A DNA stretch of 64,000 bases from Synergistaceae bacterium UBA6101 (GTDB lineage Bacteria > Synergistota > Synergistia > Synergistales > Synergistaceae), in assembly GCA_002428495.1 (NCBI GenBank), contig DIWR01000009.1, positions 58,150 to 122,149 on the forward strand, in the 5' to 3' direction. Positions 1 to 9,222 of this stretch are shown piece after piece; within the stretch, counting starts at the first letter, position 1; each line of letters opens with the position of its first letter. The notes below the pieces were generated by a model. It saw nothing but the letters and a program-made list of their open reading frames with translations. It was not told where the DNA came from and did no database searches. Made by a program: the position numbers and the translations under genes.

Positions 1-1
1 G

Positions 2-451
2 CTCAGGCAGCATCAGTTTGACAAGGTCGAAATGGTAAAACTGAGCACTCCTGAGAAAAGCTATGATGAGCTTGAGCACATGACGAACTGCGCAGAAAAA
101 GTCCTTCAGCTTCTGGGTATTCCGTATAGGGTCATTTGCCTCTGCACAGGGGACATGGGCTTTGGCGCTGCGAAAACGTATGATATAGAAGTATGGCTTC
201 CAAGTCAGAACTGCTACCGCGAGATCAGCTCCTGCAGCAACTGTGAAGATTTTCAGGCAAGAAGGATGGGGACCAAGTACCGTCCCGCAGCCGGAACCAA
301 GCCGCGATTTGTACACACACTTAACGGATCCGGAATCGCAATAGGCAGATGCCTCATCGCTCTGATGGAAAATTATCAGAACGCGGACGGGAGCATAACC
401 GTTCCCGAAGCACTCCGCCCTTACGCCGGAGGCATGGAACTTGTAAAATAA
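2..451 (+). CDS. serS: Seryl-tRNA synthetase, C-terminal part (5' end outside window)
   Basis: Charges tRNA-Ser with serine in the cytoplasm. The open frame already runs at base 2, reading LRQHQFDKVEMVK, the usual class II motif-2 region of SerRS. The motif-3 block GSGIAIGRCLIALMENYQ and the ending VPEALRPYAGG are standard for the family. About 150 C-terminal residues are visible; the coiled-coil tRNA-binding arm and the start lie off the left edge. An intrinsic terminator follows, so it ends its transcription unit. Confidence 0.95.
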   Translation, partial: LRQHQFDKVEMVKLSTPEKSYDELEHMTNCAEKVLQLLGIPYRVICLCTGDMGFGAAKTYDIEVWLPSQNCYREISSCSNCEDFQARRMGTKYRPAAGTKPRFVHTLNGSGIAIGRCLIALMENYQNADGSITVPEALRPYAGGMELVK

Positions 452-481
452 GCATCAATTGCGTTTTAATGGATCAAGCCG

Positions 482-512
482 GTCAGGGGAGGGCATTACC
501 CCTGACTTTTAT
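482..512 (+). terminator. Intrinsic terminator after serS
   Basis: An 8-bp perfect stem GTCAGGGG/CCCCTGAC closes a 9-base loop and is followed directly by TTTT. It lies 30 bases after the serS stop. Confidence 0.85.
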
Positions 513-605
513 TCTGTCTCCCTTTTTTAATAAAGGCAAACATGGTAGGATAGACCGTAGAAAGAGACTCGATCTGCTTATATTCAAATGGAGGAACGAC
601 CATTA

Positions 606-2360
606 ATGTCTGACAGCAACTACACCCTGACGGTTTTTTTAGTTCTCTTTGTCGCCGTTATCTGTATTTTTATACAGAAATTCTTTAAAAAATATCTTGA
701 GAGTGATCAGTACTATTATCTCAAGGATATTACACTGGTCGCTGCCTGGGCCCTCTGCGGCATCTGGGCGCCTGACAGGCCTCTCAAGATAACGATAGCC
801 GCCGGTGTCGCAGCTGCATGCGTAGGATTCTGCCAAAAAGTGACCAGAGGCAAAAACCTCAGGTTCCTCTATTTCATAGTAGGTCTTGGCTTTTCACTTT
901 TTGGACCAAGAGTAGCCTTCATTGAGTTCGCTCAGGGAGAATATTACTACCTTTCATACTTTGCCTCTATCGCAATAAGCACCCTCTGGATAGGGATATT
1001 CCCGATCTTCTTTCAGGAGATCGATGAGATACCCGGCATGTGCGGGCTGCTTCTGACCGTCAGCTGGACGCTTGTCTCAATAGTCATAATGCTTTCATCT
1101 CAAAACCTGAGAGAAGCTGTACAGCTTTGCATAATAGGCATGGTGCTGATACTGGTCTTCTGGAGCAGACACATACACGCTTACAGGAGGCTGACAGAAC
1201 CTCTTACAGCCCTTTGGGGAACACTCTTCGCAGGACTTTCTATCTTCGGCGTCAGCAAGGGGGTCGCATTTTACACACTTGCCGTTCTGCCGCTGGGTTT
1301 ATTCATGCTCCCACTCATAGAGACTTCTATAAGCGTAGTTAGCGCTGCTTTCTCGCCTAAACCAACAGGCAACCTGATACTTTACAGAAAGCTTCTTAGC
1401 AAAGGTATGGATCACGCGACATCAGTCCATACAGTAGTAATGATCTGCGCTCTTATCGGCTGCATTGCCGCTTTTATACAAACAGGAGCCACCAGTTTCC
1501 TTGTCCTAATGGCGGCAGCTGTTGCTCTTTTTACTGTCACTTGGATCTTTTTCAGATATGCCTCACGATCGGGCAAAAGTCAATCCAGAAAACCGGGTTT
1601 GTGGGGAATCAGAGTGGACAACATCTCTTTAAATTATGCTATTACACAGGTACAGCACTGTATAAACAAGGGAAGCGGCCATTGCATGATAATTACTCCG
1701 GATGCGCTGGCGGCATTAAGAAGCAGAACTGACGCAAGGTACAGAAGAATAGTAAAAAATGCTGCTCTGGTCCTGCCGGACGGTGCCGGACTTATAGCTG
1801 CGCTTAAACTGCTTCACACGCCTATTCAGGAAAGGATCCCCGGGGTCGAATTTACAGAACACATTTGCAAGAGGGCATCCTACGAAGGGTGGGGAATATG
1901 GTTCCTTGGAGGTACGCCTGGAGTTGCTGAGGCGGCAGCTCAAAAGCTTGTTGAAAAATATCCCGGCCTCAAAATATCCGGTACAAGAGACGGATATTTT
2001 AAAGACGAAGAGACTGATGATATCTGCAAAAATATCAGGGAGAGCAATGCCAGAATACTTTTTGTCGGGCTGGGAGTGCCAAAACAGGAATACTGGCTTG
2101 AAGAAAACCTGGAAAAATCAGGGGCAACAGTTGGTATGGGAATAGGCGGGACTATGGACGTGATATCAGGAAAATTATCAAGAGCTCCCGGGATCTGGCA
2201 GAAACTTTGCCTTGAATGGCTCTACCGGACCATACAGGAACCGTGGCGGTGGCGCAGAATACTAAAGCTGCCCGTGTTTGCATTTTATGTTATCCTGACT
2301 GTCCTTCATATCGATAAATACAATCCCGATCAACCGGATGAGGACCCGGATATAAATTAA
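606..2360 (+). CDS. WecG/TagA/CpsF-family glycosyltransferase fused to a PNPT-like membrane domain
   Basis: 584 residues. The C-terminal ~240 residues are a GT26 (WecG/TagA) transferase, which normally adds an N-acetylmannosamine-type sugar to a lipid-linked GlcNAc. Seen here: TPDALAALRS, LPDGAGLIAALKLL, ERIPGVEFTEHI, GLGVPKQEYW, GIGGTMDVISGKLSRAP and the EWLYR..EPWRW ending. The N-terminal ~340 residues are about ten membrane segments laid out like a WecA/MraY phosphosugar transferase, but the acidic motifs and His box of that family are not visible. I chose the ATG at 606 because GGAGG lies 11 bases upstream; an in-frame ATG at 588 precedes that site. Likely role: envelope polysaccharide or secondary polymer synthesis at the inner membrane. 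Confidence 0.85.
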   Translation: MSDSNYTLTVFLVLFVAVICIFIQKFFKKYLESDQYYYLKDITLVAAWALCGIWAPDRPLKITIAAGVAAACVGFCQKVTRGKNLRFLYFIVGLGFSLFGPRVAFIEFAQGEYYYLSYFASIAISTLWIGIFPIFFQEIDEIPGMCGLLLTVSWTLVSIVIMLSSQNLREAVQLCIIGMVLILVFWSRHIHAYRRLTEPLTALWGTLFAGLSIFGVSKGVAFYTLAVLPLGLFMLPLIETSISVVSAAFSPKPTGNLILYRKLLSKGMDHATSVHTVVMICALIGCIAAFIQTGATSFLVLMAAAVALFTVTWIFFRYASRSGKSQSRKPGLWGIRVDNISLNYAITQVQHCINKGSGHCMIITPDALAALRSRTDARYRRIVKNAALVLPDGAGLIAALKLLHTPIQERIPGVEFTEHICKRASYEGWGIWFLGGTPGVAEAAAQKLVEKYPGLKISGTRDGYFKDEETDDICKNIRESNARILFVGLGVPKQEYWLEENLEKSGATVGMGIGGTMDVISGKLSRAPGIWQKLCLEWLYRTIQEPWRWRRILKLPVFAFYVILTVLHIDKYNPDQPDEDPDIN

Positions 2361-2498
2361 GAGTTTACATCGAAAATCAAAATTTGCATCAATTCTTAAC
2401 AATTTACTGCGTAAATTATCTGGCGCATACAATAATATAGTTGTATACTTTGTGTTTAATCAAACAAAAAACGTCTTTATCGAAAGGAAGATATTTTT

Positions 2499-2810
2499 AT
2501 GAAAATGGACAAACTCTTGAAGCAGGCACAGCGTATGCAGGCAGAAATGGCGTTAGCCCAGGAACAGCTTGCCGGCACTGTGGTCGAGGGAGTTTCAGGC
2601 GGCGGCATGGTCAAGGCAAAAGTGAACGGACACGGAGACGTTATCTCTGTTTCTATCTCCCCTGAGGTCGTTGATCCAAAGGATGTTGAAATGTTGGAAG
2701 ACCTGATCATCTCCGCTATAAAAGAAGCGCTCAAACAGAGCAAAGACATTGCGAACAGCAAAATGAATTCTATTACCGGGGGAATGGGCGGATTTCCCGG
2801 TCTGATGTAA
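2499..2810 (+). CDS. ybaB: YbaB/EbfC family nucleoid-associated protein
   Basis: Small dimeric DNA-binding protein, 103 residues, the usual family length. It shows the N-terminal helix MDKLLKQAQRMQAEMALAQ, the central GMVKAKVNGHGDVISVSI strands and the C-terminal Gly/Met-rich tail. RBS GAAAGGAAG precedes the ATG. It sits 7 bases before recR, a conserved pairing; dnaX, often the third member, is not present here. An AT-rich stretch of about 140 bases upstream probably holds the promoter. Confidence 0.93.
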   Translation: MKMDKLLKQAQRMQAEMALAQEQLAGTVVEGVSGGGMVKAKVNGHGDVISVSISPEVVDPKDVEMLEDLIISAIKEALKQSKDIANSKMNSITGGMGGFPGLM

Positions 2811-2817
2811 TTAGAGC

Positions 2818-3432
2818 ATGTCAGCCACTTCACTGCCCGGCTCAGTATATAAACTTATAAAACTTTGGAGTAAGCTGCCCGGAGTAGGTGAAAAAACCGC
2901 CCGGCGAATGGTGTTTTTTATCCTAAAACAGGATAGCAGCTGGGTAACTGAGTTTATCGACACCATAAAACAGGTCAAAGATGAGACTCACCACTGCAGT
3001 GAATGCGGCAATATAACAGATATTGAGCCATGTTCCATCTGCAGGGACAAAATGAGGGACCGTAAAATAATGTGTGTTGTAGAAAGCGACGAGGACTGTA
3101 TCTCAATAGAACAGGCAGGTATATTCAATGGACTGTATCATGTTCTTGGAGGTCAGGTTTCGCCCCTTGATGAGCAGGACATACCGGAAGAAAGCATCAT
3201 AAAGTTACGGGAAAGAGTATGTGACCTTAAAATTGAGGAAATCGTGCTTGCGACTGCTCCAAGGATAGAGGGAGATCTTACCGCTTTTGCGATACAGGAA
3301 GCGCTGGAGGGGATACCCGTTAAGATATCAAGACTTTCATACGGTCTGCCCGTAGGAGGAAGCATAGGCTATGCTGACAGAGTCACACTGCATATGGCTA
3401 TGGAATCAAGAAAGGAGATGCCGGGAAAATAA
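2818..3432 (+). CDS. recR: Recombination protein RecR
   Basis: Part of the RecFOR pathway that loads RecA on gapped DNA. 204 residues, full length. In order: helix-hairpin-helix (KLIKLWSKLPGVGEKTARR), a four-Cys zinc finger (HCSECG...CSICRD, residues ~60-75), then a Toprim domain starting IMCVVESDEDCISIEQAG. The ATG follows the ybaB stop by 7 bases, so the pair is probably cotranscribed. Confidence 0.95.
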   Translation: MSATSLPGSVYKLIKLWSKLPGVGEKTARRMVFFILKQDSSWVTEFIDTIKQVKDETHHCSECGNITDIEPCSICRDKMRDRKIMCVVESDEDCISIEQAGIFNGLYHVLGGQVSPLDEQDIPEESIIKLRERVCDLKIEEIVLATAPRIEGDLTAFAIQEALEGIPVKISRLSYGLPVGGSIGYADRVTLHMAMESRKEMPGK

Positions 3433-3485
3433 AAACCAGAGAGAACCAACAAAACCCAATAAATAATATGAAGGGAGAACACAAA

Positions 3486-4649
3486 ATGTCATCCGGATCC
3501 GGTCTTTCCGCTGTTATGAAAAGATTGGTCAGAGCAGTGATGGTCTTTATATGTGCCGCTGCCGGCTATCAGATATCAAAGATAGCCATAGAGCAGAACT
3601 GGTGGCCCTCAATTACACTGCTTCACCCAATAGAAACGACTGTATTTATTATTATTGTTTCAGCATGTTTCGGCTTTATTCTTGCGCCTTTATTCTGGTT
3701 AAGCGTAAGCAAATTCGCACAGTTTACAGAATCCAAACTCCAGAATACGAGTGTGCCGGAACTTACAGTGAGCCTGCTTGGTCTGATCCTGGGCTTGCTG
3801 CTTGCCAACCTTATCGCTATGCCGGTGTCAAGAATTCCCGGAGGAATAGGGGTATATATTGCAGTACTGCTTAACGTAGCCCTCGGCTACCTGGGTCTGC
3901 GTTTCTTCGCAAAAAGAAAAGATGACATATGGAATGTAATAACAAATATCAGTGACATAAGGCATCGGCTTCCAAAACGTAAAAAGAAAAACGAAAACGG
4001 GGAAGTTGGAAAAGACACAGATATTGAAGTTGCTCCGGAGTTTTTCTACTCTATACCCAAGATACTCGATACAAGCGCAATAATTGACGGCAGGATACTC
4101 GATGTGGCACAAAGCGGCTTCATCGAGGGCACTATCGTTCTGCCGAGGTTCATACTAGCTGAGCTTCAAGGGGTAGCTGACTCAACAGATCCCCTCAGAA
4201 GGACCCGCGGAAGGCGCGGGCTTGCTGTTGTAACTGAACTTCAGAAGATCAGGACCCTGAACATCGAGATCCCCGAGACTACCCTCAAGGACCTTGAAAG
4301 GGAAAAGGTGGATGAAGCCCTGGTCGTACTTGCGCGCAAGCTCAACGGCAAAGTAATAACGACTGACTACAACCTCAACCAGATCGCCCAGATCGAAGGA
4401 GTATCTGTCCTTAACGTAAACGACCTGGCCAACTCGCTCAAGCCTATGCTGCTTCCGGGAGAGAACGTGGAGATCGACATAATACGTGTTGGAAAAGAGG
4501 CCCATCAGGGCGTCGGCTACCTTGATGACGGAACTATGCTCGTTGTCGAAGACGGTTATAAGCGCATTGGAGAAAGAGTCAAAGTCACAGTTACTTCCAT
4601 GCTCCAGACGTCGGCCGGAAGAATGGTCTTCGGAAGAATACGTCCTTAA
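3486..4649 (+). CDS. PIN/TRAM domain membrane protein (YacL family)
   Basis: 387 residues. Four membrane helices (residues ~10-150) are followed by a charged linker, a PIN nuclease-fold domain beginning PKILDTSAIIDGRILD with further acidic residues (VDEALVVLARK, ITTDYNLNQIA), and a C-terminal TRAM RNA-binding domain (GVGYLDDGTMLVVEDG). The family is widespread, of unclear role, probably a membrane-anchored RNase. I chose the ATG at 3486 because AAGGGAG at 3471-3477 fits it; an ATG at 3468 lies before that site. ispDF starts one base after the stop. Confidence 0.9.
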   Translation: MSSGSGLSAVMKRLVRAVMVFICAAAGYQISKIAIEQNWWPSITLLHPIETTVFIIIVSACFGFILAPLFWLSVSKFAQFTESKLQNTSVPELTVSLLGLILGLLLANLIAMPVSRIPGGIGVYIAVLLNVALGYLGLRFFAKRKDDIWNVITNISDIRHRLPKRKKKNENGEVGKDTDIEVAPEFFYSIPKILDTSAIIDGRILDVAQSGFIEGTIVLPRFILAELQGVADSTDPLRRTRGRRGLAVVTELQKIRTLNIEIPETTLKDLEREKVDEALVVLARKLNGKVITTDYNLNQIAQIEGVSVLNVNDLANSLKPMLLPGENVEIDIIRVGKEAHQGVGYLDDGTMLVVEDGYKRIGERVKVTVTSMLQTSAGRMVFGRIRP

Positions 4650-4650
4650 A

Positions 4651-5820
4651 ATGAACAGAGAGACATGGTCCTTCATAATAGTAGCAGGGGGGACAGGCGC
4701 CCGACTTGGCGGAATTCCGAAGCAGTTCAGACTCCTTGATGGATGTCCCGTCTGGAAATGGTCTGCTAAAATAGCAGAAGAATTATGTAAGGACGGGATG
4801 GTAGGAGAACTGGTAATTGTCGTTCCGGAGGAACGTCTGGCTGAGGTGAAGGGTCAGTGTGACCTGAAGATCCCGACACGTCTTGCTGTTGGAGGAACCA
4901 CAAGGTCCCAGTCAGTAATGAACGGATTAAAGGATTCATGCGGGTCTCACGTGCTGGTGCACGATGCGGCCCGCCCTTTTATAACAAGGGAACTTTGCCT
5001 TGAACTGATAAGAAACACGGCTGTTTACGGAGCTTCTGTTCCTCTTATCGAATCCAGCGATTCACTCAAAAGGCTGGACTCGGGAAAACTGACCTGTGTA
5101 GACAGAAAAGAATTTCTCAGGGCCCAAACTCCGCAGGCATTTGAAAAATTGCCCCTGATAGATGCGATCTCATCATTTGGCTTTGAAGGCACTGATGAAA
5201 CAGAAGCATGGATCGCTTCAGGAAGGGATATTTTTGCTACAGAAGGACCGGAGTCAAACTTTAAGATCACAACTAAATTTGACTGGGAGGTCGCGTCATC
5301 GATGACCGGATGCATAAAGATACAAAGGACAGGGTACGGTTTTGACATCCATCAGCTTGTGAAAGGCAGAAAACTCATACTTGCCGGTGTCGAGATAGAA
5401 AATGCTGAATTTGGACTTCTTGGGCATTCTGATGCTGATATAGTCCTGCATACTGTAATGGACGCAATACTCGGAGCTGCCGGCCTTCCTGATATCGGAA
5501 CACTCTTTCCGGCGTCTGACGCAAAATGGAAAGACGCGGACAGCAGGGAACTTCTTAATACCGTGATAAGCAAAGTACGCTCAGAGGGATGGAATATAGA
5601 CTGGGTAGATGTTACTTTACAGGCACAGTCTCCAAATCTGGGGCACATGATACCAATCTTTATATCAAGTGTTGCTTCATTTATCTCTGAAAACGGACGT
5701 GGGTCAAATTTCAACATGAAGGTCAAGTCCGGAGAAAACTGCGGTACTGTAGGGCGCAATGAATGTATGGTCTGCCATGGAGTAGCTACCCTTTCAAAGT
5801 ACGATTGGAATCAAGGCTGA
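4651..5820 (+). CDS. ispDF: Bifunctional IspD/IspF, non-mevalonate isoprenoid pathway
   Basis: 389 residues joining two enzymes of the MEP pathway. The N-terminal half (~1-225) is IspD, 4-diphosphocytidyl-2-C-methylerythritol synthase: AGGTGARLGGIPKQF nucleotide-binding loop and HDAARPF. The C-terminal half (~230-389) is IspF, methylerythritol 2,4-cyclodiphosphate synthase: GYGFDIHQL and GHSDADIVLHTVMDAILGA supply the metal-binding Asp/His residues, with DIGTLFPASD following. The pathway's intervening IspE step is encoded elsewhere. The ATG lies one base after the PIN/TRAM stop, so the two are translationally linked; the frame is open further upstream but overlaps that gene. Confidence 0.94.
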   Translation: MNRETWSFIIVAGGTGARLGGIPKQFRLLDGCPVWKWSAKIAEELCKDGMVGELVIVVPEERLAEVKGQCDLKIPTRLAVGGTTRSQSVMNGLKDSCGSHVLVHDAARPFITRELCLELIRNTAVYGASVPLIESSDSLKRLDSGKLTCVDRKEFLRAQTPQAFEKLPLIDAISSFGFEGTDETEAWIASGRDIFATEGPESNFKITTKFDWEVASSMTGCIKIQRTGYGFDIHQLVKGRKLILAGVEIENAEFGLLGHSDADIVLHTVMDAILGAAGLPDIGTLFPASDAKWKDADSRELLNTVISKVRSEGWNIDWVDVTLQAQSPNLGHMIPIFISSVASFISENGRGSNFNMKVKSGENCGTVGRNECMVCHGVATLSKYDWNQG

Positions 5821-5881
5821 ACAGGGACCTGAAAAGATCTGAGATCAGCCGGAACATATATCATCAAACGGAGGCATTGAT

Positions 5882-7372
5882 ATGACAAAAAAGAGATCTG
5901 AAGATAAGTTCGTTGAATACAGGGGCTTCACTTTTGACGACGTACTGCTCGTTCCTGGATACAGCGAAGTTATCCCTGCCCAGGTAGACGTATCTACAAT
6001 GCTCACACCACAGATATCCCTTAATATACCCATTTGCAGCGCTGCAATGGATACTGTTACAGAGGGCAGGCTGGCTATAGCGCTTGCACGTGAGGGAGGG
6101 ATCGGCATACTTCACAGGAACCTGCCGATCGAAAACCAGGCTGTTGAAGTTGACAAAGTCAAAAGATCTGAATCAGGCGTCATAGTTGACCCTTTCTACC
6201 GCCATCCGGAAGATATGGTCAGGGAAGCCGTAGCGCTCATGGAGCACTATCACATTTCGGGAGTGCCAGTAGTAGACAAGGACATAAGACTTGTTGGGAT
6301 AATAACAAACAGAGACCTCAGGTTCGTCACAAATCTTGACCAGCCAATATCCAACGTTATGACGAAAGAAAACCTGATAACAGCTCCTATGGGGACTACA
6401 CTGGAAGACGCAAAAACCATCCTAATGGGTACAAAAGTAGAAAAACTGCCCATAGTTGACAAAGACGGAAAACTTAAAGGACTCATCACTATCAAGGACA
6501 TCCTGAAGGCCAGAGCATTTCCTAACGCAACCAAGGATTCAAGAGGCCGCCTGCGTGTAGGAGCAGCCATCGGTTCAGGCACTGATGCCTTTGACCGGGC
6601 AGAAGCCCTTGTCAAAGCCGGAGTAGACACAATAGTTGTCGATACAGCCCACGGACATTCAAAAATGGTCATCGACACAGTAGCCAGACTGAGGAAACTG
6701 TATCCCGACCTGCCTCTTATCGCCGGAAACATTGCGACTGCCGGTGCAGCGGAAGCCCTGATCGATGCCGGAGCAGACGCAGTCAAGATCGGCATAGGAC
6801 CGGGCTCGATATGCACGACTAGGATCGTTGCAGGAATAGGCGTACCGCAGGTCGCTGCTGTCATGAACGTGGCCGAGACAGTTCATAAAAGAGGCAAAAT
6901 GGCCATAGCTGACGGCGGCATCAGATATTCCGGAGACATAGTGAAAGCCCTTGCGGCCGGTGCTGACGTGGTTATGATAGGATCTCTCTTTGCAGGAACT
7001 GAAGAAAGCCCAGGAGAAGCTGTAATATACCGAGGCCGTTCATTCAAGAGTTACAGAGGAATGGGATCACTTGGGGCAATGAAAGGCGGCTGCAGCAAGG
7101 ACAGGTACTTCCAGGAGGGCACTACAGAAGATAAACTTGTACCTGAAGGCATTGAGGGAATGGTGGCACACAAAGGTTCGATCTCAGGAGTCGTCTATCA
7201 GATGGTAGGCGGTATCCGTTCAGGAATGGGCTACGTCGGGGCACCTGACATCCGGACGCTTCACGAAGATTCAAAGTTTGTCCAGGTTACTGCCGCATCA
7301 ATGAAGGAAAGCCATCCTCACGACATAGTCATAACAAAAGAAGCTCCAAACTACTGGGCTGATGAAGAATGA
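5882..7372 (+). CDS. guaB: Inosine-5'-monophosphate dehydrogenase
   Basis: Oxidises IMP to XMP with NAD+, the committed step of GMP synthesis. 496 residues, full length. N-terminal barrel strand YRGFTFDDVLLVPGYSEV, two CBS motifs (~100-215; YHISGVPVVD, EKLPIVDKDGKLKGLIT), the catalytic loop GIGPGSICTTRIVAGIGVPQ with its active-site Cys, and the flap sequence GGCSKDRYFQEG. RBS CGGAGG lies 7 bases before the ATG. A strong terminator follows, closing the block that began upstream. Confidence 0.97.
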   Translation: MTKKRSEDKFVEYRGFTFDDVLLVPGYSEVIPAQVDVSTMLTPQISLNIPICSAAMDTVTEGRLAIALAREGGIGILHRNLPIENQAVEVDKVKRSESGVIVDPFYRHPEDMVREAVALMEHYHISGVPVVDKDIRLVGIITNRDLRFVTNLDQPISNVMTKENLITAPMGTTLEDAKTILMGTKVEKLPIVDKDGKLKGLITIKDILKARAFPNATKDSRGRLRVGAAIGSGTDAFDRAEALVKAGVDTIVVDTAHGHSKMVIDTVARLRKLYPDLPLIAGNIATAGAAEALIDAGADAVKIGIGPGSICTTRIVAGIGVPQVAAVMNVAETVHKRGKMAIADGGIRYSGDIVKALAAGADVVMIGSLFAGTEESPGEAVIYRGRSFKSYRGMGSLGAMKGGCSKDRYFQEGTTEDKLVPEGIEGMVAHKGSISGVVYQMVGGIRSGMGYVGAPDIRTLHEDSKFVQVTAASMKESHPHDIVITKEAPNYWADEE

Positions 7373-7414
7373 CCGACCGATTTGATCAACAAGACAGGTA
7401 GCATAAGAATGTTT

Positions 7415-7460
7415 GAGGCAGGAGAACGTTTCTTTTGAAAGATCCTGCCTCCTTTTTTTC
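7415..7460 (+). terminator. Intrinsic terminator after guaB
   Basis: A 9-bp perfect stem GAGGCAGGA/TCCTGCCTC is followed by a C and a seven-T run. It ends the guaB transcript. Confidence 0.9.
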
Positions 7461-7777
7461 TTTCTAAATAATATTTATTATTGATATGCCGGATAAATAT
7501 ACTTTGTTATATAATACTTGTCGGGCATAATACACTTGATTCAGTATATTCTTCTAACCTTTGGAAGGAGGCAATGCGATGGCGTGATTTAGAAATTACG
7601 GGTCCATGGACTGGACCTTCCGTTTTTCGCTGTCTTTTCCCAACAGGGTGACAACAGAAGAGTATTCTTTCAGACCCTTTCATTGATACCCTCTGATATC
7701 TCCTTATTTGAACTGACAGCGAGAAAATCCATAATTACAGCAAAACCACTGACGTTCAAAATCTAAGGAGGTCAATC
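7461..7777 (+). promoter_or_regulatory. Leader region of yedE with short ORF and hairpin
   Basis: About 320 bases without a full gene. A strong Shine-Dalgarno (AAGGAGG, 7565-7571) precedes an ATG at 7579 whose third codon is TGA (7585-7587). Thirteen bases further a hairpin forms at 7601-7617 (GGTCCA/TGGACC, 5-base loop), with extra pairing ACG/CGT outside a bulge and five T's after it. An alternative ATG at 7574 would give a 25-residue peptide ending at a TGA. This looks like a leader peptide with attenuator, or a UGA-decoding test frame, in front of a selenium transport gene. Function is inference. Confidence 0.4.
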
Positions 7778-8860
7778 ATGAATCGTTTGTTAATGTCAAA
7801 AAACGGTCCTGCGCTGGCAGGAACGATAATTGGTATCATTGCTGCTTTGCTTGTCAAATTCGGCAACCCAGGAAACATGGGGGTATGCGTTGCATGCTTT
7901 ACCCGTGACGTGGCAGGTGCTCTGGGACTTCACCGTGCAGGTGTCGTCCAGTACCTGCGCCCCGAGCTAGCTGGATTTATTCTGGGATCTTTCGTATCAG
8001 CACTCTTATACCGTGAATATCGTCCAAGGGGAGGTTCTTCCCCAATGATCCGTTTTGGACTGGGTTTCTTTGCCATGCTGGGAGCACTGGTGTTCCTGGG
8101 GTGTCCCTGGCGCGCATATCTCAGGCTTGCGGGAGGCGATTATAACGCTTTTGCAGGAATCGCCGGACTCGCAACTGGCATTGCGATTGGTGTAATCTTC
8201 CTTTACAGAGGGTTCAGTCTCGGCGCAGCGCGCCAGAATCCTAAGGCTTCCGGGTATTTCATGCCGTTGCTGGCTATTGCTCTTCTGGCACTTCTAATAA
8301 TTAAGCCGATATTTGGAGCAGAGGGCACAGGACCTGTCTTCTTCTCTGTAAAAGGTCCCGGATCTATGCATGCTCCGATACTTATCTCACTTGGGGCAGG
8401 ACTCCTGGTAGGGTGGCTTGCCCAGAGAAGCCGCTTCTGCACAGTCGGAGCCATACGCGATCTTATAATGCTTAAGGACACACATCTTTTCAAAGGGATC
8501 GTATGCTTCATCGTCGCAGCGTTTCTTGCAAACGTTGCTCTTGGGCAGTTCCATGCAGGATTTGAAAAACAGCCTGTTGCTCACACCATGCAGCTTTGGA
8601 ATTTCCTCGGGATGGTCCTTTCCGGACTGGCCTTCACATTGGCGGGAGGCTGCCCGGGACGGATGTTCATAATGTCAGGCGAAGGTGATTCCGACGCCGG
8701 CGTTTTCATAATGGGTATGCTTGTCGGAGCGGCTTTCGCTCACAATTTCAGCCTTGCAAGCTCAGGTGCCGGAGTCGGAGCATACGGCATTCCCGCAACG
8801 ATAACCGGACTTGTTTTTTGTCTTGCTGTAGGCACACTATTTATGAACAGGGTAGATTAG
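7778..8860 (+). CDS. yedE: YedE-type selenium/sulfur transport membrane protein
   Basis: 360 residues, about ten membrane helices in two YeeE/YedE repeats. Conserved Cys-Gly motifs are visible: GNMGVCVACF near the N-terminus, FLGCPWR, RSRFCTVGAIRD and AGGCPGRMF. Proteins of this form, next to a TusA-like protein, are the putative selenium importers found in selenium-using bacteria. RBS AAGGAGG precedes the ATG by 8 bases. The TusA-like gene starts 13 bases after the stop, so the two form an operon, possibly controlled by the leader upstream. Confidence 0.87.
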   Translation: MNRLLMSKNGPALAGTIIGIIAALLVKFGNPGNMGVCVACFTRDVAGALGLHRAGVVQYLRPELAGFILGSFVSALLYREYRPRGGSSPMIRFGLGFFAMLGALVFLGCPWRAYLRLAGGDYNAFAGIAGLATGIAIGVIFLYRGFSLGAARQNPKASGYFMPLLAIALLALLIIKPIFGAEGTGPVFFSVKGPGSMHAPILISLGAGLLVGWLAQRSRFCTVGAIRDLIMLKDTHLFKGIVCFIVAAFLANVALGQFHAGFEKQPVAHTMQLWNFLGMVLSGLAFTLAGGCPGRMFIMSGEGDSDAGVFIMGMLVGAAFAHNFSLASSGAGVGAYGIPATITGLVFCLAVGTLFMNRVD

Positions 8861-8873
8861 GAGGCCTGAAACA

Positions 8874-9089
8874 ATGGAAACAATAAAAGTGGATGCACGC
8901 GGACTTTCATGCCCGCAGCCAATTGTAGAAACTAAAAAAGTGATAGACAAGCTCAGCGGAGGAAGGGTAGAGATTCTTGTTGACACAGTAACATCAAGGG
9001 AAAATGTACTGAGGTTCGGAAGAAATGCCGGATGGAAGGGATCCTTCGAAGAATCAGAGGATTCCTTCAAAGTGATACTGGAAAAATAG
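8874..9089 (+). CDS. TusA-family sulfur/selenium carrier protein
   Basis: 71 residues. The signature DARGLSCPQPIVETKK carries the single persulfide-forming Cys of the TusA/SirA fold; the rest (GGRVEILVDTVTSRENVLRFGRNAGW) matches the two-layer fold. In this position it probably accepts sulfur or selenium delivered by YedE. RBS TAGGAGG lies 8 bases before the ATG. It is shorter than the two-domain YedF protein often found in selenium operons, so I do not assign yedF. Confidence 0.85.
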   Translation: METIKVDARGLSCPQPIVETKKVIDKLSGGRVEILVDTVTSRENVLRFGRNAGWKGSFEESEDSFKVILEK

Positions 9090-9182
9090 AAGTTTAAAGA
9101 CCTCTTCCCTGACGCGAAAGAGGCCCTAAGTTTCAAGCCCTGAAAGGGAAGCGCTCCAAAACCCTCAAAACCCTTCAAACTA

Positions 9183-9211
9183 TTGACAGGACGTATATTA
9201 GCTAGTAAAAT
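9183..9211 (+). promoter_or_regulatory. Promoter of tRNA-Val
   Basis: Consensus TTGACA at 9183-9188, a 17-base spacer and TAAAAT at 9206-9211, ending 11 bases before the mature tRNA. Confidence 0.85.
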
Positions 9212-9222
9212 CTCATCTCGTT

